Source: Lithodes maja (taxonomy: Eukaryota > Arthropoda > Malacostraca > Decapoda > Lithodidae). Taken from it: 64,000 bases of DNA. The position numbers and the translations under genes were made by a program. Below are positions 51,294 through 61,244 of this stretch, in pieces (position 1 is the first letter of the stretch; each line of letters starts with the position of its first letter). A model generated the notes under the pieces. It was not told the origin of the DNA. It worked only from the letters and a program-made list of their open reading frames with translations, and searched no databases. The stretch lies in assembly GCA_037953745.1 (NCBI GenBank), contig JBAKBP010001611.1:62001-126000 (forward strand), read 5' to 3'.

Positions 51294-52943
51294 TTGTTTG
51301 TGAGCATCATGTCTTATACCGGGTCAGAGGAGAATGGAGACACAGTACGTAATGTCGAAACTGAGGAACAGCAGCATGATGAAAGGGTTAATCGGGTGAA
51401 CTGTGAGAAGGATGCTAGGATATTTTTGCAATGGCCTGTTACTGCCGAGCGGTTGGAGGGTATGGAACGGTACGGTCTTCAATGCCTGGCCACAGCTATC
51501 GGTCATGCGGTTACTAGCAGCATGACCAAGGATAACTTGATAACGTGTGTACTGGGCAGGGTGACTGGTGAGCGAGATGGGTTGAGTGCTCAGAGCCCTT
51601 CGGCCATGCTTCCCCTACACTCGACTCCCAGCCATCCCAGTAGTTTGCCGACCCCGGGTACGCTTCCGCAGTTGGGTGGTGACTGGCAGGGTGGGTTGCC
51701 CCTGGGGGGACCACTGGTAATTTCAAACATTGTAGCACCTTCACCTCCTCAAGGGTTAACTCCCGAATTATTGCTTCATCTCGAATTAGCTAAGATCCAG
51801 CAGCAAATAGAATCAGCTAAGATCGAAGAGAGAAAGGCTATCAGGGCATCTGAGATTCAACAGCAACAAAGGGCATGTGAGCTTCAGCAGCAAACAGAGC
51901 TAGCAAAAATCCAAGCTGATTTAGAGTCGACTAGGTACTGTGCCGACATGGACGTAGAGAAGTCGCGAGTAGAGACAACGGGGCAGCGACTTGGGGCTGG
52001 TAACCGTGTTCATGAGCAGCCTCTCTCACACTTATTGAAACTGGTTCCGGTGTTTGATGAGAGTGGTGTAACAGAATTTTTCACACGCTTTGAGAAGAAG
52101 TGCCAGGAACACCAGTGGCCAGAGAATAAATGGGCAGCACTTGTATCCTCTAGATTAATAGGCAAGGGTCTTAGAGCCTACGATGCATTGCCTATAGAGT
52201 CTTGTATTATCTATGAGGAACTCAAGGAGGCTGTCCTGAGAGCATACGAACTACAACCAGAGACGTACAGGTTGAAGTTCCGGGGTGTTACCAAGGGTCG
52301 GGAGAGCACCTTTTTGGAACATGCCCGGGAGCTGTCCGATGCTTTTGGGAATTGGCTGAGGTCGGAGAAAGCTACTACGTTTGACGACATTAAACAGTTG
52401 GTGCTTTTAGAGCAGTTTTTCAAATGCACGGGCGGCGATCTGACGTTAAACCTGAAAGAAAAGCAACCAAAAACTCTACAGGAGGCAGCTGAGATGGCTG
52501 ACCTCCGGCTATCACTAATTCGTGGGTGCGGGTCTGCCCAGCGTAGTGAGGCAGGTAACAAGGGGCGTGATGCCCCACCCCCCCCCGAGTTAGTGATATA
52601 CCTTATGCAAACAAGTACAAGAGCCATGATACCAAGACTGACCACAAGACTAGCACCGTCCCATTTAAGAAGGGGCCGGGCCCTTCCCAGTACCAAGGGA
52701 AGCCCAAAGGGGAGTTGGAGTGTTATCATTGTCATAAAAAGGGGCACTTTGCAAGAGTCTGTCCTAGCAAACCACCTACAGCAGCTGTGTCTTTGGCCTG
52801 CAACATTGGTGTGTCTCCGAAGTCATCTGAGTTTGCCCGGGGCAGTTCGTCAGAGGCTGAGGCACAGCCAATGCAGAAGCACCTGGGAGGCTCGAACCCT
52901 GCTCAGGATGTTTTTTGCGACCATAGAGGGCGGGGTTGCGTGA
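51294..52943 (+). CDS. gag: gag of element 2 with SCAN-like capsid
   Basis: Structural polyprotein. The likely start is ATG at 51309. Residues about 155-230 form a glutamine/glutamate-rich coiled coil (LELAKIQQQIE, TELAKIQADLE). Residues 250-410 are the capsid: VPVFDESGVTEFFTRFEKKC, WPENKWAALVSSRLIGKGL, YRLKFRGV, and LVLLEQFFKC followed by LKEKQPKTLQEAAEMADL. The last part has the pattern of the vertebrate SCAN domain, which is thought to derive from a Gmr1-like capsid. A run of nine C at 52578-52586 shifts the frame. The correct frame continues into a CCHC zinc knuckle at 52721-52762 (C-x2-C-x4-H-x4-C). The annotated 3' part of this frame is therefore out of register. Confidence 0.88.
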   Translation: MFVSIMSYTGSEENGDTVRNVETEEQQHDERVNRVNCEKDARIFLQWPVTAERLEGMERYGLQCLATAIGHAVTSSMTKDNLITCVLGRVTGERDGLSAQSPSAMLPLHSTPSHPSSLPTPGTLPQLGGDWQGGLPLGGPLVISNIVAPSPPQGLTPELLLHLELAKIQQQIESAKIEERKAIRASEIQQQQRACELQQQTELAKIQADLESTRYCADMDVEKSRVETTGQRLGAGNRVHEQPLSHLLKLVPVFDESGVTEFFTRFEKKCQEHQWPENKWAALVSSRLIGKGLRAYDALPIESCIIYEELKEAVLRAYELQPETYRLKFRGVTKGRESTFLEHARELSDAFGNWLRSEKATTFDDIKQLVLLEQFFKCTGGDLTLNLKEKQPKTLQEAAEMADLRLSLIRGCGSAQRSEAGNKGRDAPPPPELVIYLMQTSTRAMIPRLTTRLAPSHLRRGRALPSTKGSPKGSWSVIIVIKRGTLQESVLANHLQQLCLWPATLVCLRSHLSLPGAVRQRLRHSQCRSTWEARTLLRMFFATIEGGVA

Positions 52944-53212
52944 TGTGGGCGGGGCGCAAGCATGAAGTAGAGGTCTTGCGTGATACAGGTGCTTCCCAGA
53001 CTCTGATGAAAAACTTGACTGGCTACCCTATAAACGCGGCTCGGGTGGTGGTGGTGCAGGGTATTAATGCAACTCGGTCATACCCGCTGGTGCGGTTGGA
53101 GTTGGAGGTGGATGGTGTGGGACGTGAATTTGGATGTCGGGATTGTGGAGAAACTGCCAGTGGAGGGCGTCGACCTTCTTCTCGGCAACGACTTTGCAAT
53201 GCCCGCTTCTGA
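52715..53212 (+). pseudogene. pro: Zinc knuckle and first half of the protease, element 2
   Basis: This frame holds the gag zinc knuckle (CYHCHKKGHFARVC, 52721-52762), then EVEVLRDTGASQTL with the catalytic Asp-Thr-Gly at 52982-52990, intact here unlike in element 1. A frameshift near 53120 moves the rest of the protease (GVDLLLGNDFAMP) into the frame of 53067-53648. As it stands, the protease would not be made whole. Confidence 0.82.
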
Positions 53213-53648
53213 GGTTCTACCCTTAGTCGTTGCCGAGAGGCCGGCCGACGTGAGTAGGGAAGAGCAAGAGTGGGTCGAGCGGTGCCAGACACAACCCATG
53301 GCGTGTGTTGTCACCCGAGCTCGGGCAGCTAAAGTGTCACAGCCTAGTCCTCCGTCTTCAGACCAGCGGAGGAACGATCAACAGGAGGAGGCTAAAGCTG
53401 GAGTTGGTTTTAAGAGTTTTGACTCGGCGGCTCTCCTGGGTGATTCAGTATTAGCACCATCACTTAATTCTGGAGTAGCCCCTGGGCCTTTCATCGAGAG
53501 TGACGAGGCTGGGCATGACGAGTCTCCACGACAGCAACGTTATGTACATCGAGAGAGACAGAGGGAGCAGCCCAGTATCGGGGAAGGTCATGCATTGCTC
53601 CGGGAGCAGTTAGATCGCTTGGCACCCTCAGATATACGTCGGTTGTAA
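53067..53648 (+). pseudogene. pro: Second half of the protease and linker to integrase, element 2
   Basis: After the frameshift near 53120: VDLLLGNDFAMP (second protease block), a hydrophilic linker, and EQLDRLAPSDIRRL, ending at a stop at 53646-53648. The same frame continues without shift through 'LEDPELQTCANG' and 'FNLEGILYRRFQDPKRSW' into the integrase, so only this single stop separates protease from integrase. Confidence 0.8.
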
Positions 53649-53801
53649 CTAGAGGACCCTGAGCTCCAAACGTGTGCTAATGGAGCTGTAGAGCTCGACG
53701 AGGACGGCGATGCACAGCCAGGAGATTTTTTTAATTTAGAAGGCATCCTCTATAGGCGTTTTCAAGACCCTAAACGTAGTTGGCAAGAGGGGTCCGGAGT
53801 A

Positions 53802-55688
53802 GTGGACCAGTTGGTGGTGCCACGGGAGTGCAGGGATAGCCTACTGAGGTTGGTGCATGACATACCACTGGCAGGACATCTAGGGGTGAGAAAAACGGTG
53901 GCGGCTTTAGAAAAATTGTTTTGGTGGCCGGGGTTGAAGGGGCAGGTGGTAACCTGGATAGCAAGGTGTCATACGTGCCAGAGGGTTGGAAAACCTAACC
54001 AAACAATTCCGAGAGCCCCGTTGCACCCCATTCCTGTCAGTGGACCGCCCTTCAGTAAGGTCATCATTGATATGGTCGGACCCCTAACCCCTACTAGTGC
54101 CGGTAATAAATTTCTATTAACTATCATGGATGTGGCCACTCGTTATCCTGATGCATATCCAATGAGAAATGGCACGGCGAAAACTGTTGTCCGGAACCTG
54201 CTCTTGTATTGCTCGCGGTATGGTTACCCGCAAGAGGTGCAATCGGACCAAGGTTCTAATTTTACATCAAATCTGTTCAAACAAACTATGATTCAGCATG
54301 GCATCAGCACTGTCGTCTCTTCTGCGTATCACCCGGAGAGTCAAGGGGTGTTGGAGAGGTGGCACGCCACGCTGAAAAGCATGCTTCGATGTTATTGCGC
54401 AGAGAACGGAAAGGATTGGGACCTTGGTCTGCCATATGTTTTGTTCGCGGCAAGAGAAGTACCTGGGGAGAGTCTCGGTTTCAGTCCGAATGAGCTTGTT
54501 TTCGGGCATCAGGTGAGGGGCCCTCTCTACATGGTGAAGGAGATTTGGGAGGGTACCGCTAAGCCATGTTCTATGTTGAGATACGTCCTCGAGAGCAGAG
54601 AGAGAATGCTTAGAAGTCTGGAGCTGGCCGGGCGTAATTTGGTGAGTTCGCAGGCCCGTATGAAGGACAGGTACGATACTAAGGCGAAACTCCGGGAGTT
54701 TCAGGTAGGTCAAGAGGTGTTGGTCCTGTTGCTTTTGGCAGGTCATCCTCTGGCTGCCAAGTACGCTGGGCCTTATCGGGTGGTGTCAAAGATCTCCGAT
54801 CTAGATTACCTCGTTGCCACTCCAGACCGGAAGAAGCGTAACCAACTATGCCACATTAATTTGTTGAAGGAGTATGTGAGGCACCCACCTGAGTCACTAG
54901 CTGTCCCTGTGTTGACCTGCTGCGGTCATGGTGGAGAAGGAGAGGGGGGCAGCAATGACCAGGTGGATGATAACTGGGATTGTCATGTCTCGGCTGATCA
55001 GTGGGCGGGGAATTCGAGCCAATGTGCGCATGATGCTCTGGCGCACCTGCCGGAGGAACAGCAGGTGGCAGTGCAGCGCCTGTTCGATTCATACCCCACT
55101 GTATTTGCCGAGCACCCAGGCCTCACTACTCAAGCGGTGCATGACGTCGATGTAGGAGAGCACCCCCCCTTCAAGTCGATACCTTATCGGGTGCCACCCA
55201 TTAAACTCCCAGCGCTCAGGGATGAGCTGGAGTATATGCTGGCGAGAGGCTTGATCGAGAAGGGGGCAGTACGGTGGACTTCTGTCACTCTGCAGCCCAA
55301 ACCTGATGGAAAAGTTCGGTTCTGCATTGACTTTAGGCGGTTGAACGGGTTGACCCCCACCAACGCATATCCTCTTCCCCGGGTGGATGACAGTGTGGAT
55401 AAGATCGGGAAAGCAAGGTACTTGACCAAGGTAGACCTCGTCAAAGGCTACTGGCAAGTACCACTGTCTGAGCGGGCTAAAGAGGTGTGCGGGTTTGTGG
55501 TGGATGGCAGTACTTACCGTTGCAACGTGATGCCATATGGTCTGAAAAATGCACCGGCCACTTTCCAGAGCTTAATGAACGACATCGTAGCAGACATCCC
55601 AAACTGTACTGTCTACCTTGATGACGTGATCATTTATGACAACGATTTCCAAAGTCACTGTGAGCACATAGAAGCCTTATTTAGTTAA
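53802..55688 (+). CDS. pol: Integrase-reverse transcriptase fusion of element 2
   Basis: 628 codons open, integrase first. HHCC zinc domain: H19, H26, C56, C59. Catalytic triad: D90 (IDMVGP), D149 (SDQGSNF), E185 (GVLER), with exactly 35 residues between D149 and E185, the classic D,D(35)E. GPY module at 323-325 (KYAGPYRVVSK). Then RT: HDVDVGEHPPFKSIPYRV (about 447-463), VRFCIDFRRLN, motif A KVDLVKGYWQVPL (D545), motif B MPYGLKNAPATFQSLMN, motif C VYLDDVIIY (DD at 607-608). No catalytic residue appears lost. The frame is open further upstream to 53649, so the first codon is not a real start; a polyprotein is expected. It ends at an in-frame stop (55686-55688). Confidence 0.93.
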   Translation: MDQLVVPRECRDSLLRLVHDIPLAGHLGVRKTVAALEKLFWWPGLKGQVVTWIARCHTCQRVGKPNQTIPRAPLHPIPVSGPPFSKVIIDMVGPLTPTSAGNKFLLTIMDVATRYPDAYPMRNGTAKTVVRNLLLYCSRYGYPQEVQSDQGSNFTSNLFKQTMIQHGISTVVSSAYHPESQGVLERWHATLKSMLRCYCAENGKDWDLGLPYVLFAAREVPGESLGFSPNELVFGHQVRGPLYMVKEIWEGTAKPCSMLRYVLESRERMLRSLELAGRNLVSSQARMKDRYDTKAKLREFQVGQEVLVLLLLAGHPLAAKYAGPYRVVSKISDLDYLVATPDRKKRNQLCHINLLKEYVRHPPESLAVPVLTCCGHGGEGEGGSNDQVDDNWDCHVSADQWAGNSSQCAHDALAHLPEEQQVAVQRLFDSYPTVFAEHPGLTTQAVHDVDVGEHPPFKSIPYRVPPIKLPALRDELEYMLARGLIEKGAVRWTSVTLQPKPDGKVRFCIDFRRLNGLTPTNAYPLPRVDDSVDKIGKARYLTKVDLVKGYWQVPLSERAKEVCGFVVDGSTYRCNVMPYGLKNAPATFQSLMNDIVADIPNCTVYLDDVIIYDNDFQSHCEHIEALFS

Positions 55689-56006
55689 CTTAGTAAAGCA
55701 GGCTTGGTGGTTAATCTGGGCAAGTGTGACTTTGTGCAAGCCACGGTGCAGTATCTGGGGTTTGTGGTTGGGTTAGGGCAGGTGAGCCTGCCCCAACAGA
55801 AGATACAGGCTATCGACTTGTTCCCCAGGCCGACCACCAAGCGGCAGATCATGAGATTTTTGGGCATGATTGGGTATTACCGCCGCTTTATAAGAGGCTA
55901 TTCTACTGTGTTAGCTCCTTTGACAGATCTACTAGCCAAAGATAAAAAGTTCCGCTGGGCACCTGAGTGTGAGCAGGCGTTTCGAGTAGTTAAACACCTT
56001 TTATGA
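55689..56006 (+). CDS. pol: RT connection region of element 2
   Basis: Same frame as 53802-55688 after the stop: GLVVNLGKCDFVQATVQYLG, then FPRPTTKRQIMRFLGMIGYY, RRFIRGYS and APLTDLLAKDKKFRWAPECE, the thumb and connection of a gypsy-type RT. It is ended by a TGA at 56004-56006, after which the frame again continues. Confidence 0.88.
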   Translation, partial: LSKAGLVVNLGKCDFVQATVQYLGFVVGLGQVSLPQQKIQAIDLFPRPTTKRQIMRFLGMIGYYRRFIRGYSTVLAPLTDLLAKDKKFRWAPECEQAFRVVKHLL

Positions 56007-56429
56007 ACTCACCCTATCCTCAGGGCCCCGGACTTTGAACGACCATTTCAGTTGGCGACTGATGCCAGCGGAGTAGGGGCTGGTGCCGTACTTTTGCAGA
56101 CAGACGAGGAAGGTCTTGAGCATCCAGTCAGTTTCTTTTCAAAGAAATTTAATTCAGCACAGAAAAACTATTCGGTTGTTGAAAAGGAACTGCTGGCAAT
56201 CGTGTTAGCGCTCAGACACTTTGAGGTCTATGTTCCTGCCTATGGGCCAGTCGTGGTAGTGTATACCGACCACCACCCGCTTAAATTCCTCAATCAATTC
56301 CACAGCCGGAATATGAGGCTGACCAGATGGTCCCTCATGTTGCAAGAGTACAACTTAGACATTCGCCATATTGCCGGTTGTGAGAATGTGATTACGGACT
56401 GTTTGTCGCGGGTGGAGGATCCGGGGTAG
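56007..56429 (+). CDS. pol: RNase H of element 2, last pol domain
   Basis: RNase H degrades the RNA strand of the RNA-DNA hybrid during reverse transcription. Same frame as the RT. LATDASGVGAGAVLLQ (first Asp), KNYSVVEKELLAIVLAL (Glu), VVYTDHHPLKFL (second Asp), then RHIAGCENVITDCLSRVEDPG and a stop at 56427-56429. The next 500 bp to the 3' LTR contain no integrase, which confirms the INT-RT-RH order. Confidence 0.9.
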   Translation, partial: THPILRAPDFERPFQLATDASGVGAGAVLLQTDEEGLEHPVSFFSKKFNSAQKNYSVVEKELLAIVLALRHFEVYVPAYGPVVVVYTDHHPLKFLNQFHSRNMRLTRWSLMLQEYNLDIRHIAGCENVITDCLSRVEDPG

Positions 56430-56933
56430 GCTACCACAGTATGTTGGTATAGCCTCCTGTCTTGGCTCGCGGTGTATTTTTGCGCTGGTGCTTGTTGGCT
56501 CGCGTGTGTAGCATCAACGTAGGGTCGCAGGGCAGGAGTTGTTGGCTTTGATTAGAAGAAAATTAGGCTACATCTATAGTAGCCGCCAAAAACAACATTA
56601 AAATAAAATATGAAAAATTAAATAAAAAACTCTTTCTTTTTGATAATTAATTTTAAGATAATATTGTAGCTGAGTACTGAGTGCAAATGATTTTCCCTCA
56701 GTAGGCTGTGCTTCTTAAAGCTCGCTCTGGGAGCACAATGTTATGAATTAATGTATTATATTTGGGAAGGATGATAAGATTTTTTTTATATAAAAATTTT
56801 GTTGTATTTTTTTTTAGGAGACTGAGCTTGCATTCCATGAGTGGCAGAGTGGTTAGGAGTGGCAGATTCTAGCGACATTCTGCCTGTTCAGATATGGGCT
56901 AATGGTTGAGTGTCCCATATCTTGGGGGGGGGG
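56430..56933 (+). promoter_or_regulatory. 3' non-coding region and polypurine tract of element 2
   Basis: About 500 bp without open frames, ending in a run of 13 G (about 56923-56935) overlapping the expected LTR start. This is the polypurine tract for plus-strand priming. The 3' LTR begins GGTGACG where the 5' LTR has TGTGACG, so the G run may have grown into the LTR. Confidence 0.75.
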
Positions 56934-59263
56934 GGTGACGCCTCCCGGCGTTAGCAGAATGGTTGCGTGGGGCATTGCAGCTCGCTAGCGCTCGCCAGGA
57001 TGGGGGGATGGGCTACAGTTGTCCTAGAATGATCTGCTTTATTTAATTAGTGTCGTGTTGCCACAGACAGTCTAGAAATGGTCTTTGTTTTGGTCTGTGA
57101 CCGCGCCTTATATTTTATATTCGCTATAATATAAATGTTGCTTGTGTGGGAGGCGAGCGAGAGAGGGTGAGGGAGTACACCTGGCAGCGGGCTATGACGC
57201 GGCTCGCTTGGGCGCTGACGGCGTTGGCGGCCGGGTGGTCAACTAGTCCCTTCCCGTCGCGGCCTCATGTTCTTTACCAGCTCAGAGCTTGCCTGACACG
57301 CGTATCGCCTACATCCTTTGCAATTCTGTCCCCCATACTCGCCACTTTGCATACTATTTCTCTCTCTCGACTTCTCCTTTCTCATTCTCTAATCTTTATT
57401 AAACTCAACATCCCTTCTGGTTTCAGCATAGACGTTCACCGTCGACCAGTCGTATTGTACGCGAAGCTCTCAGAGATTTCCATGTATTAGGTTAACCCGG
57501 GAGCTGCGGGGAGACTCTTAAGAGTTCCCCCGGCGGACTGCGGGAAGACTCTTGAGAGTAAGTAAAATAAAAAATCAACTTTTGACATCGAAAAAAAATA
57601 AATATATTTTTATTTTTTTATTTTTTTATTTTTTTTTGGCCCCTGGGCCATGCAAAATCTCAGTCCTCTACCTCCCCTCCTTCCCCACTTTCCTCCTCTC
57701 CTTCAGTTATCACCTATTTTCCCTATTATTCCCTTATTCTGAGGTATATTTTCGTGCTAACATTAGCGAGTTGCAAGCAGGGTGTTGTCATCACTGATGG
57801 CAAGCGAGTGCAAGAGAGAGAGAGAGAGTATCGATCGACTGTGTCTCAGTGGCCTTGGGGGAAATTGGCGGGAAAGCAGTTTGCCTCACCCATACATTAT
57901 ACAACTCGCGGGCTATATCTCCGATTTTGACCATCCAAACGCTGTTTTCACTCGTTTTATTGTTGTTTCAGGTTAATACCTTTATAATCAACCCATAATA
58001 GGCGCATATGGATAATTATTAATGCTATTAATGGTACAATGAATATTTTAGTGACGGAAACACCTCAAATACGTCAGCACAGGGGGACGTTTTCAATTAC
58101 CCCCATGCGCACTTGTTAGGTTAAGGAGGTATTAGGCTTTATTGAGGGTTTTGAGAGACGGACTTTTCCGTATGTGTCCTCTCTCGGGAAGGTTGTAGAC
58201 CGGTATGTGTCTCCCTGGCAAGGTGTTGAGTGATTCTGCTTGGTTATCTAAAGCTAGACTAGGGGTAAGGTTACTGTGTCGTTGTCTCCGATGTGTGCAG
58301 TGTTAGCTAAGCCCTGCACGACATCGACAGGTACTGTGGGAGCCTAAGTTGTCTTCGGGTGGGTTTACTTTGCGAGCACAGCGCTGTGGTGTGAGAGGGC
58401 CATAGCCTATCCCTCACAACATAGTGCTGCCTCTTTGTGTTGACTTCTGAGGGATCGCCAGGATAGAACTAGGTACTAGAGACCTAGATTTATCAAGAGA
58501 GCATCCCCGTCATATAACGTAATCGTCATTATACCACCTTCGGACAACGTTAGGCTACGAGCCGCATGCTCGCCCATTGTTGCCCTGCCTTGATACCCCA
58601 GCTAGACTTTATTAACTGAGCAGACACTGGTTAGAGATAAGCCCCATTATTATATGTATGCAGCATTATTATTCACTGCACTTTTGAGCCGAGGTTGTTG
58701 TTGAGTTGCACAACCCTAGTAGGCTGTTGCGTTGTGTCACGAAGCATTTCTTTAGTTGTCGAGCATTACTACCTTTGCGCAGTCTTTATTATTCGCCTGC
58801 CTATTATTACTATATGTCCTAGTATTTATTGTGACCCGTATTCTGCATTATAATTGTTCAAGATTCTTTACGAACATTTTCCCAGCATCAGACTTATTTC
58901 AGAAGTTTCCAGTTGATGTTGCAGGACTAGCATTGCACTTTCTTTAATACAGGAGTGCCAGTTATTTGAGTATCTACCGTAACGTTAATTAATCACGTTA
59001 ACTATCTTTTCTTTGGTAACATAATAGAGTAATCTTTTACTGTTTGAGAATAGGCTGTTTCACCGAGCGTCAGCCTAGTGTGTGTGCACCAGTTACCGAG
59101 TCATAGGATACCTCGTTGTCCAGGCACGACTCAGGGCGGTAATGGTGTTTTGTTTTCCAGTGTTTAAGGCAGGGGTTGGATCTAGTGTTACCGTTGTTGC
59201 ATTTTGCCATTATCTAGTCCAATGTTGAAGAGCCCTGTGTCTTTGAGAACCTGGATCGTAACA
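56934..59263 (+). repeat. 3' LTR of element 2, interrupted by an insertion
   Basis: Matches the 5' LTR from 'gacgcctcccggcgttagca' to 'cctggatcgtaaca', except for a 0.6-kb insert at 57496-58115. By-eye differences outside the insert are few, e.g. catctt/catttt and cgagtaat/agagtaat. Confidence 0.94.
57496..58115. mobile_element. Unclassified insertion in the 3' LTR
   Basis: 620 bp absent from the 5' LTR, flanked by 'ttaggttaa' at 57487-57495 and 58116-58124, where the 5' LTR has a single 'ttaggtttaa'. The target duplication could be 8-9 bp, or only TTAA. The left end starts 'cccgggagctgcgggg' and has an internal near-repeat (agactcttaagag / agactcttgagag), rather like the left-end duplication of the piggyBac-type element at 26116. 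I could not find a matching inverted repeat at the right end. It has T-rich and GA runs and no transposase. Confidence 0.8.
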
Positions 59264-59364
59264 CAAGTGTCACCCCCAAATTTGAAAGCGTGATAGGGCC
59301 AAATTCAAGCTACGATAGAGTCAAACCAAACTTCTTGACATGTAGGCCTTTCCATTGATATTTA

Positions 59365-61244
59365 TCTACCTATCTATTGCCTGACGCCGTGATCCCCGAA
59401 GGGATGGCCACGAACGAAACACCCTCATGCACCTCTATCCCCAGTCAGTCGACGCCCCTCTTCCCAACCAGCACCGCCTTCATTCATATACTTCTACAGT
59501 CCTTCCTTCCACCTCTCTCTCGGTTTACCTCTCCCTCTCTGTCCTTCCACCTCGCTCTCGTACACCCTCTTAGTCATTATCTCGCTTCCCATATGTTCCA
59601 CGTGGCCGAACCATCTCAAAGTGTTCCTCTTCACACTTTCCAGCACATCTACCTCCACACCACACCTCCCTCTTACTTCCTCATTCATCTGTCTATCCCT
59701 CCATGTAACTCCGCACGCACTTCTCAAGTAAATAATTTCCACCCCTCTCACTCTTGGTCTGAGTCTCTCCACCAACGTCCATGCTTCGCTTCCGTAAGTC
59801 AATGTTGGGATTACTACACTGTCATGCAAGGACTTCTTCACTTCCATGCTGACCACCCTACTTCTTGTTACTGCTTTCAGCATTCCATCAACCCTCTTCC
59901 CCTGTTGCACCCTCTCCCGCACTTCTTCATCCATGCTCTCATCTTTGCTCAGCACACTGCCCAGATACTTAAATGAGCTGACAATCTCCATAACCTGACC
60001 GTTCAACTTCACCTAACACTCTGTGGCTTCACCCCTTTCGAAGACCATAACCTTGCTCTTCCCCGCATTTACCTTCAGATTCTCTTTTTCGCACATTGTT
60101 CCAAACATATTTACCAGACCCTTCAACTCCCATTCATTATCGCTCATCAGAACTGTATCATCAGCAAACATTAATACAGGTAGCTTCCACTCGTTTCTCT
60201 CCCTTATCAGCGATACACCAACATCCACTGCTCTTCCTTGTATTTCTTTCATTACTCCATCCATGTTTACATTAAACAACCATGAGAACATCACACACCC
60301 CTGTTTCAACACAACATTCAGATCAAAGAACTCACTCTGCTCATTCTCCACACGTACTGCGCCTTTGCACCCTCATACATGCTCTTGACTGCTTTCAGCA
60401 ACTTGCCATCTACTCTGTATATTCTAAGTACTTTCCACATACTTCTCTATCCACTCTTCCACTTCTTCAAGTCCATAAAGGCAACATACAGCTTTTGCTG
60501 CTTCTCTAGATATTTCTTCAAAACACATTTCAGGGTAAAAATCTGATCTACACATCCTCTTCCCTTCCTAAACCCACCCTGTTCGTCAACTATCCATTTC
60601 TCCATTCTGGCTTTCACTCTCTCAATCACTACCCTACTGTATACCTTCCCTATTACGCTTAAAAGACATATTCCTCGGTGGTTACCACACAGTCCTTTTT
60701 CCCCTTTACCCTTATATAGGGGACTAATATGCCTGTCTTCCAGTCATCAGGTGCACTCCCCTTCTCCCATGCTAGTTTACTCATTTTTCATATCCATGCA
60801 ATCACTATCTCGCCACCATACTTCAGCATTTCCCCCCACACTCCTATTCTGGTGCTTTCTCCAACTTCACTCTTTTCATGGCTTCACACACTCTGACTTG
60901 ATCCCCATCTCCTCCTCCACTACTTGTCTTCTTCTCCCTCCTATACCTCATCCAACTATGTTTGCTGGCGCTGCATTCCTTACATTCAGCAATTCATTGA
61001 AATACTCCCTCCATCTTTTGATTCTCTCTTGCTTCTTGGCTAGCACTCGCCCATTCTTATCTTTCACACCCTTACTACCTTCCCTGTCTTTCTTGACTTC
61101 TATCCAGAACAGTTTCTTACACTCCCTCCATTCTACACTCAGATTCCTTCCAAATTCCTCATCTGATCTGATCTTTATATTAAAGTATTGGTGTTGAAAT
61201 TGCTTGTAATACCTTGAAGCAATTTTATTCAGCAAACAGAGCAA
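59365..61244 (-). pseudogene. Decayed LINE with RT and C-terminal domain
   Basis: Minus-strand frames in order: 61244-60948 (linker with KKDREGSKGVKDKNGR, RIKRWREYFNELLN), 60629-60447 (RT: DEQGGFRKGRGCVDQIFTL), 60351-60013 (LKQGCVMFSWLFNVNMD, then motif C FADDTVLMSDNEWEL), and 60012-59494 (FKYLGSVLS, IPTLTYGSEAW, LRWFGHVEHM, GRGKPRERW). The stop at 60013-60015 is in frame with the next segment; elsewhere frames shift. The 3' end has a GATA-like run (about 59360-59380 in plus coordinates). The N-terminal endonuclease is missing. FADD and GHVE-type C-termini mark a non-LTR element of a different family from LINE A. Confidence 0.85.

Larger units (their letters stand above)
49390..59263 (+). mobile_element. 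LTR retrotransposon 2: Gmr1-like, young, with an insertion in its 3' LTR
   Basis: A 9.9-kb element including a 0.6-kb foreign insertion. LTRs of 1.7 kb begin TGTGACG and end CGTAACA. A 4-5-bp target duplication (caag or acaag) is seen at 49385-49389 and 59263-59267. Order: LTR, gag, protease, integrase, RT, RNase H, LTR, with integrase and RT in one uninterrupted 628-codon frame. Gypsy-type domains in copia order define the Gmr1-like group. The LTRs differ at only a handful of positions by eye, so insertion was recent. Remaining lesions are two frameshifts (52578-52586 and about 53120) and three in-frame stops (53646, 55686, 56004). Confidence 0.95.

Noticed and set aside
51514..51744. Reverse-strand open frames over element 2 gag, integrase and RT
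   Set aside because: Shadows of the plus-strand coding sequence with no domain of their own.
49390..59263. An env-like third frame in either LTR element
   Set aside because: The regions after RNase H (38031-38088 and 56430-56933) contain no open frame, signal peptide or membrane segment.
59377..61197. Plus-strand serine- and proline-rich frames
   Set aside because: They are antisense to a LINE whose minus-strand frames carry RT motifs.
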